This document shows, one piece after another, positions 59,201-64,000 of a DNA stretch of 64,000 nucleotides. Source of the stretch: Epiperipatus broadwayi (Eukaryota > Onychophora > Udeonychophora > Euonychophora > Peripatidae); assembly GCA_028023455.1 (NCBI GenBank), contig JAQFVV010006221.1, positions 6,739,011-6,803,010 on the forward strand, in the 5' to 3' direction. Made by a program: the position numbers and the translations under genes. Numbering within the stretch: the first letter of the stretch is position 1; each line of letters starts with the position of its first letter. The notes beneath the pieces are model-generated. The model searched no databases and was not told the origin of the DNA. It saw only the letters and a list, made by a program, of their open reading frames with translations.

Positions 59201-62200
59201 TTCTATATTGACATTATGAACTCTAAATTCTAAAATAAGAATAGATAATTTTGATAGAATAAATGATTTAGAGCTAATATTTTCAAAACTATATAGAGAT
59301 TTAAAGAAATATGTTCTAATACATAATGCTTATTAATAATAAATTGAGTTTCAAAATGAAATTTATTATTAACTGAAAACAAACTATTGTCCTTCTTTTT
59401 GTATTTTTATATTGGACTATTTCCATCATCTAATATGTGTGTTGAATGTCTTTAGAACAATTTAATTTTATTTAAATATTCCAAATGCATTTAACTGTTA
59501 ATAATATCACAGCAAACAGATTAGTATATGCACCAACTGTTAATCCAATATAAAAATACAACAAGAACACCATCATCACAAACCTTCAGAAAAACATTGT
59601 TCTTCTTTAATGTTAAAAGAACAGAGTAGAGAAAGTTTCTAATGTAGTCTCCATTTCTTGTTATTGCAGGTGTTATTATTTTGGTATTATTCATATGGCA
59701 AATTAGCATGGGAGTTCTGAAGAACACAAATAATCCTGTGTGAGGATTTCTGAATTAAAGATCAAAAAAAGACTATATGTATGGTCTTTGTATAATTTCA
59801 GCAGAGCTATTGGATTTATTTGAAAACAAAATGAATGATTACTTGTGTGTTTATGAATGTTGATTCTTTTTTATATTTACAATTATGATAAACAAAAAAT
59901 AAATTATAGCCCTAATTCCAATGTTATTTTACCATATGAATAATTCCATGATAATCACTATTGCAATTATAAGAAGTAATGGAGTAGACATTAATAATTT
60001 CTCTGCTTGATTATTTTAAAGCATCAAAAAGGAATCAAAAGCTCTCATTTTAGTTAAAAATAAAAATAAAAGTTAAAAAATAAACATAGGTCTTTTTGAA
60101 ATCTTTTCTAATTTTGAAAATCTCTGACTAATTCAGAGTGCTAATAAATAAATTTAAATTTTAAAGTAATAAAATTTTCTTCAACTTTTAGATTCTTGTT
60201 ATCTGATATAGTCAATATGTAAGTTAGAATAAGAATAAAGAAGTTTCTTAAATAGAAACTTAATGTATAGACAATTTCCAAATCATTTTTTCTCTGTCAG
60301 TGCTAATTACATAAACTTAATCCTCCCAAACATTTCTATTTCTGATAAATTTTATGTAACTAAGACAAACAAGATAGGGAAAATTGAGCATAACCTAAAT
60401 CATAAATATACATTCTTGCTTTTATATATTTTTAATATAATTTACTGTGTACTTTGTGATGATTATAAATCAGTCACAAGGTAGATATAAAAGTGCAGGT
60501 TAATATAAATAGAACTGTAGTCAGAAATCACAAAATTATGATAGCATTGAATAAATATCAAAGAAATTAATAAACTAGAAAAGGGTATAAAAAAATAAGT
60601 GATTATTCTATTAAATAATGGAAAGTACATTATATTTTGGTGAAATTTAAATAGCCATTTATTTCAATAAATTTAATGAAGTATGTATTTTAATTTAAAA
60701 ATTAGTTATGATTTAAGGCAAGGGTAGGGGGTGTTATTTTTGAACATAACAGCTTCATTTTGAAAAAGTCAGTTTGGTCAGTCCATGCTGCAAAATGCTA
60801 AACATATATATTTAAAAGCATGGACCTGTCAAGAAAATTTGCAACAATATAAAAAAAAAATCTAAATTGAATATATGTTCACTTTATTGAAATTATTGTA
60901 ATATATATATGTAATATGCTACAATAGATTTAATATTTAAAAAGTTCAAATTTATTCTGAAAACCATTAAAGTAGTTTTTGTTTTCAAAGTAGATTAAGA
61001 ATAACAGGAAGTCTGAGCAATAGATTAAGAAGCTTTTAATGTGTTTTGTAAAACATTCTCTATAGATGACTGGATTAGTATTTGAATTAAAGTAAAAATG
61101 TTTATTGAAACAGTAAATGCAAGATGTGAGGAAGGTATAAAAAGGCTTGTATTAGAATAATGAATGAAGTGAAAAAAAAATCTTACCAGTTTGTTTTAAA
61201 AGATATTCAAAAGAAACTAGATAAAAAGGAAACATTCCAGTATCATATACTCACTCTTGAGTGAAATCAGTCTAGCTAATCATTAATGCAGACTAGTTTT
61301 AATTATATTCACTTTGAAGCAATAACAAACCAAGTTTATGATTCTATCACTTAAAAGTGCATCTGCCTTTGACCCCTTACATGTAGCACTTAGAAGAGAA
61401 AAGTTAATTGTTTCAAGCTAGCATTAAGTGAAGTGTAGTAATCATAGGAAAATATGTTGACTTAGAATCTATTGCTAAGTGCTGCCTAACTCAGTGAAGA
61501 CCATAAAGCTGTTGTAGAACATAAAGGTTCATCATCACTCAAGTAATTTGAAACTAAAATTTGACTGTATTTGAAACTACAAATCAAGTGAACTCAGACT
61601 ATACCTGAAAACTGGAAGAATCCCATAATGAAAAGAACAGACAAATTGACATTTGTCTATAATTAGATACCTGATTTTGAATTATATAAATTTACATATA
61701 AATAGAATGTCAGCATTTTGTTTAAACAAATATATAAAAAAAATCTTAAGAAAAAATATTGTTTTTTTTTTTTTTTTATCTTTGTAAATAGTAAAAATTT
61801 TTAACTAGTACTTTAGTATAATATATTTTTGTAAATTTCTTTTTTCTCAAGTATTGAAATTTATGTGAAGAGAAAAATTATCTCATTCCTTCATATATAG
61901 GTGAGATAGGTAAAATTCTAGTGCATAGTTGGTTTTTTTCAATTCCGAATTGTTTAAAATACATGAATCTGAAACATAGTTCGTGTCTGATTCTGAACAT
62001 AATATTTCTAAAATATAACCTCACATTTAGAAATAGAAAATAGAAATTAATATTTTATCAAATGTACAGAAATGTCTGTTCAATGTACTGATTCCATATA
62101 CATTATTCATTTTGTAAATTTGACAATTGTGTGTGATTATATTTATTATTGATAGGCTCTCTTTAATAAATTAGTTATTAGGTTTAAATATAGTCTATTA

Positions 62201-63508
62201 TAATTAAATTCTTATTTTTGCATCCCTCACTATTAATTACAATAAGAACTAAATTAATATAGCCAGTTTTTATGACATCATATTTAGGATTCTTTGCTGT
62301 AATGAACTAAGACTCTGCTAAAATGGTGAGAATTTGATAAATATGGAAAATTCAAACCTCAATCTATTGGTAGCTCTAAACAGAAGTGTCACTCAAAAAT
62401 AATGACAAACATTGTAAGTGCTAATTCATAGCAGACTTATCCTTTCTCAATATTTGAGCTTTTTTTTTTTTTGCTAGGATATGATGATCACTAAATGTAA
62501 TCAATATTTTTAAATAACTTTAGCTCCAGATGATTTAAAGTTAAAAAATATGACCAGTATTGTAAATGTTGAATGCAACTTTCTCTAGTCACTATTCAGT
62601 CTCATTAATTATCATCATTCTTTGAGTATCACCATATAGCCAGACCCATTGTGAGGTAGTAATAGGATATTTATAAGTATTCTTTATTTCAATACATATT
62701 ATCATCTTTTCCTTATTTTTAAACAAAAATTGACTAACATGATGGTACAAATACATAAATAGGCTTATAAATCTTATCTCTGTGGCTACAATTAATGACT
62801 CAATTATAGCATGATGATGATCAAAGCTTATGGCTATTGCTATAAAATTTCACTGTTAAGTAGCTCAAGAAATCACCACCATTCTACATTAGGTTTAATT
62901 ATTTATTGTTAGATATATTACACATAGACCATGAAATAAAGAGAGGATGATTTCACAAAAAGTACATTAATATAAAAAATATGGAGAATGAAAAGTTGAG
63001 CTTTAGTTAGACAAGTAAAAAACAAGTAGTTAAGGAAGTTAGTAGACGAAAGTATAGTTAAGCAAGCTAATTCAGTTAAATAAAAATAGAATAATACAGT
63101 CGATAGAGAATATGGAGGTGAAAGTGGACAATATACATAAAATTGTATAAAGAGAGCAGAAGGATGGAGTTGAGGGATGTATTAAATGATGAAAAATAAT
63201 TAGAAATAAAAATGGAGATGGCATAATTGTTATTAAATAAAACTAAAGCAAAAATGCTAACAGTGGAGAGAAAATTAAGTGAGATCCAAATAGCAAAATT
63301 CCTAGAAACCACAGAACTGATGGTACTAATACAAAGTAATGATATGAGTTGAAGAAAAGCTGAAAATTCCAGCACTCACAGTCATAATCATCATGTAGAA
63401 CATATAAAACATAGCCAAGGCAAAATGGAAAACATGTCTACAGTATGCAAAGCAAAATAGGGAATGTCAACAAAAATATAAAATAGCCGAAGCTATCTAC
63501 TAAGCCAA
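56256..63508. other. AT-rich non-coding stretch, nothing firmly recognised
   Basis: Less AT-rich islands lie at 56860-57000, 57230-57720, 57790-57970 and 58160-58550. None has an identifiable protein: the overlapping 60-90 codon frames at 57318-57712 and 58329-58529 lack known motifs. The rest is low-complexity AT-rich DNA. The 99-codon minus frame at 63076-63375 is antisense to purine-rich sequence probably belonging to the LINE relic that follows. Confidence 0.45.
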
Positions 63509-63775
63509 ATGGAAAATATGTTTACAGAAATTAAAGATAGCCTAAATCAAATTAAGAAAGAAATCACAAAGAAATTTGAGGAAAGATTAGTGGACTTAAG
63601 TTACATGGTGGAAGAAATTACCTATAAAGTGCAACAAAATGAAGAGTAGGATTAGAAAGTAAAAAATCTGAAGGAAATTATAGAAGCTATGAACATTGAA
63701 AATAAGAAGGCATTAACAAGAGTGCAAGATAAAATGAATAGCTTAGTAAAACATTTTAAAAGAATACAGGGTTAG
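63509..63775 (+). pseudogene. Coiled-coil relic resembling LINE (L1/Tx1-like) ORF1
   Basis: From ATG at 63509 one frame stays coding-like to a stop near 63774, interrupted by TAG at 63647-63649 and again two codons later. The first part reads MENMFTEIKDSLNQIKKEIT then EERLVDLSYMVEEI, and the second KVKNLKEIIEAMNIENKKA then VQDKMNSLVKHFKRIQ. The regular heptad spacing of hydrophobic residues in a Lys/Glu-rich helix is typical of the coiled coil in L1-like ORF1 proteins, which trimerise and bind element RNA. The purine-rich character extends upstream to about 62940 and downstream to about 63900. The RNA-binding domain is not visible. Other coiled-coil proteins cannot be excluded. Confidence 0.4.
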
Positions 63776-64000
63776 AGAAAAAAAAACTAAAAAGAAGTAA
63801 AATTTCTAGGATTTAGAGGCTGATCAGAGGGAAATATGTATTCCAATAGCTCGGTTGTAAAAAAGACAAGTGTCCTAAGTTAAGAAGAAAAGGACATACC
63901 CAAATCCTTATACATACAACTTATAATCCCAGCACAGAAAAAACAATTTCAAAAGATTAGTTTTTTTTTTAAGTTCATGTGGAATAAATTCTAAAAGAGT

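Overview
The window is AT-rich, gene-poor eukaryotic DNA, probably from an invertebrate and most likely an arthropod. Three things point that way. One spliced exon encodes the start of a Boule/DAZ-family RNA-binding domain with the invertebrate-like ending FVGGIS. The transposons are a mix of Ty3/gypsy, Penelope-like, mariner and L1/Tx1-like elements. One AT-rich non-LTR tail begins with an ATCATCATCAT motif of a kind common in arthropod genomes. I cannot name the species. There are no bacterial features, rRNA genes or convincing tRNA genes.

Layout. 1-24 kb is mostly featureless AT-rich DNA. It carries a small DNA transposon with a TA target duplication (3.0-4.0 kb), a decayed mariner transposase (11.3-12.2 kb, minus), a probable solo LTR (13.8-14.85 kb), an unrecognised broken coding region (15.4-15.8 kb, minus), a LINE tail (17.5 kb, minus), a block of three direct plus two inverted ~300 bp units (18.5-20.1 kb) and a very short ribozyme-element relic (21.7 kb). 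The boule-like exon lies at 24225-24341 on the plus strand. I found no second RRM exon downstream, so much or all of the right 39 kb may be intron.

The right part is a transposon graveyard. At 30.3-31.3 kb is a non-coding element with three hammerhead ribozyme motifs, flanked by a 13-bp target duplication. At 31.6-33.4 kb a terminal-inverted-repeat element encloses a nine-copy tandem array. At 37.5-42.8 kb is a complete but inactivated Ty3/gypsy element with two ~590-bp LTRs and a 5-bp target duplication. At 48.0-53.9 kb a much older minus-strand gypsy relative has a second ribozyme element inserted between gag and protease. Next to it, at 53.95-55.02 kb, is a short Penelope-like element with inverted pseudo-LTRs, an 18-bp target duplication, a GIY-YIG endonuclease relic and degenerate hammerhead motifs. 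A coiled-coil, LINE-ORF1-like relic closes the window.

The most notable system is the 30.3/51.9/21.7 kb family. Five copies fold to the same type I hammerhead with a minimal helix III. Three positions in helices II and III show paired, compensating base changes between copies. No protein is encoded. Two same-strand ribozymes lie exactly 456 bp apart, so a transcript could release a 456-nt monomer, as in metazoan retrozymes. That reading is inference; the motifs, spacing and target duplications are visible directly.
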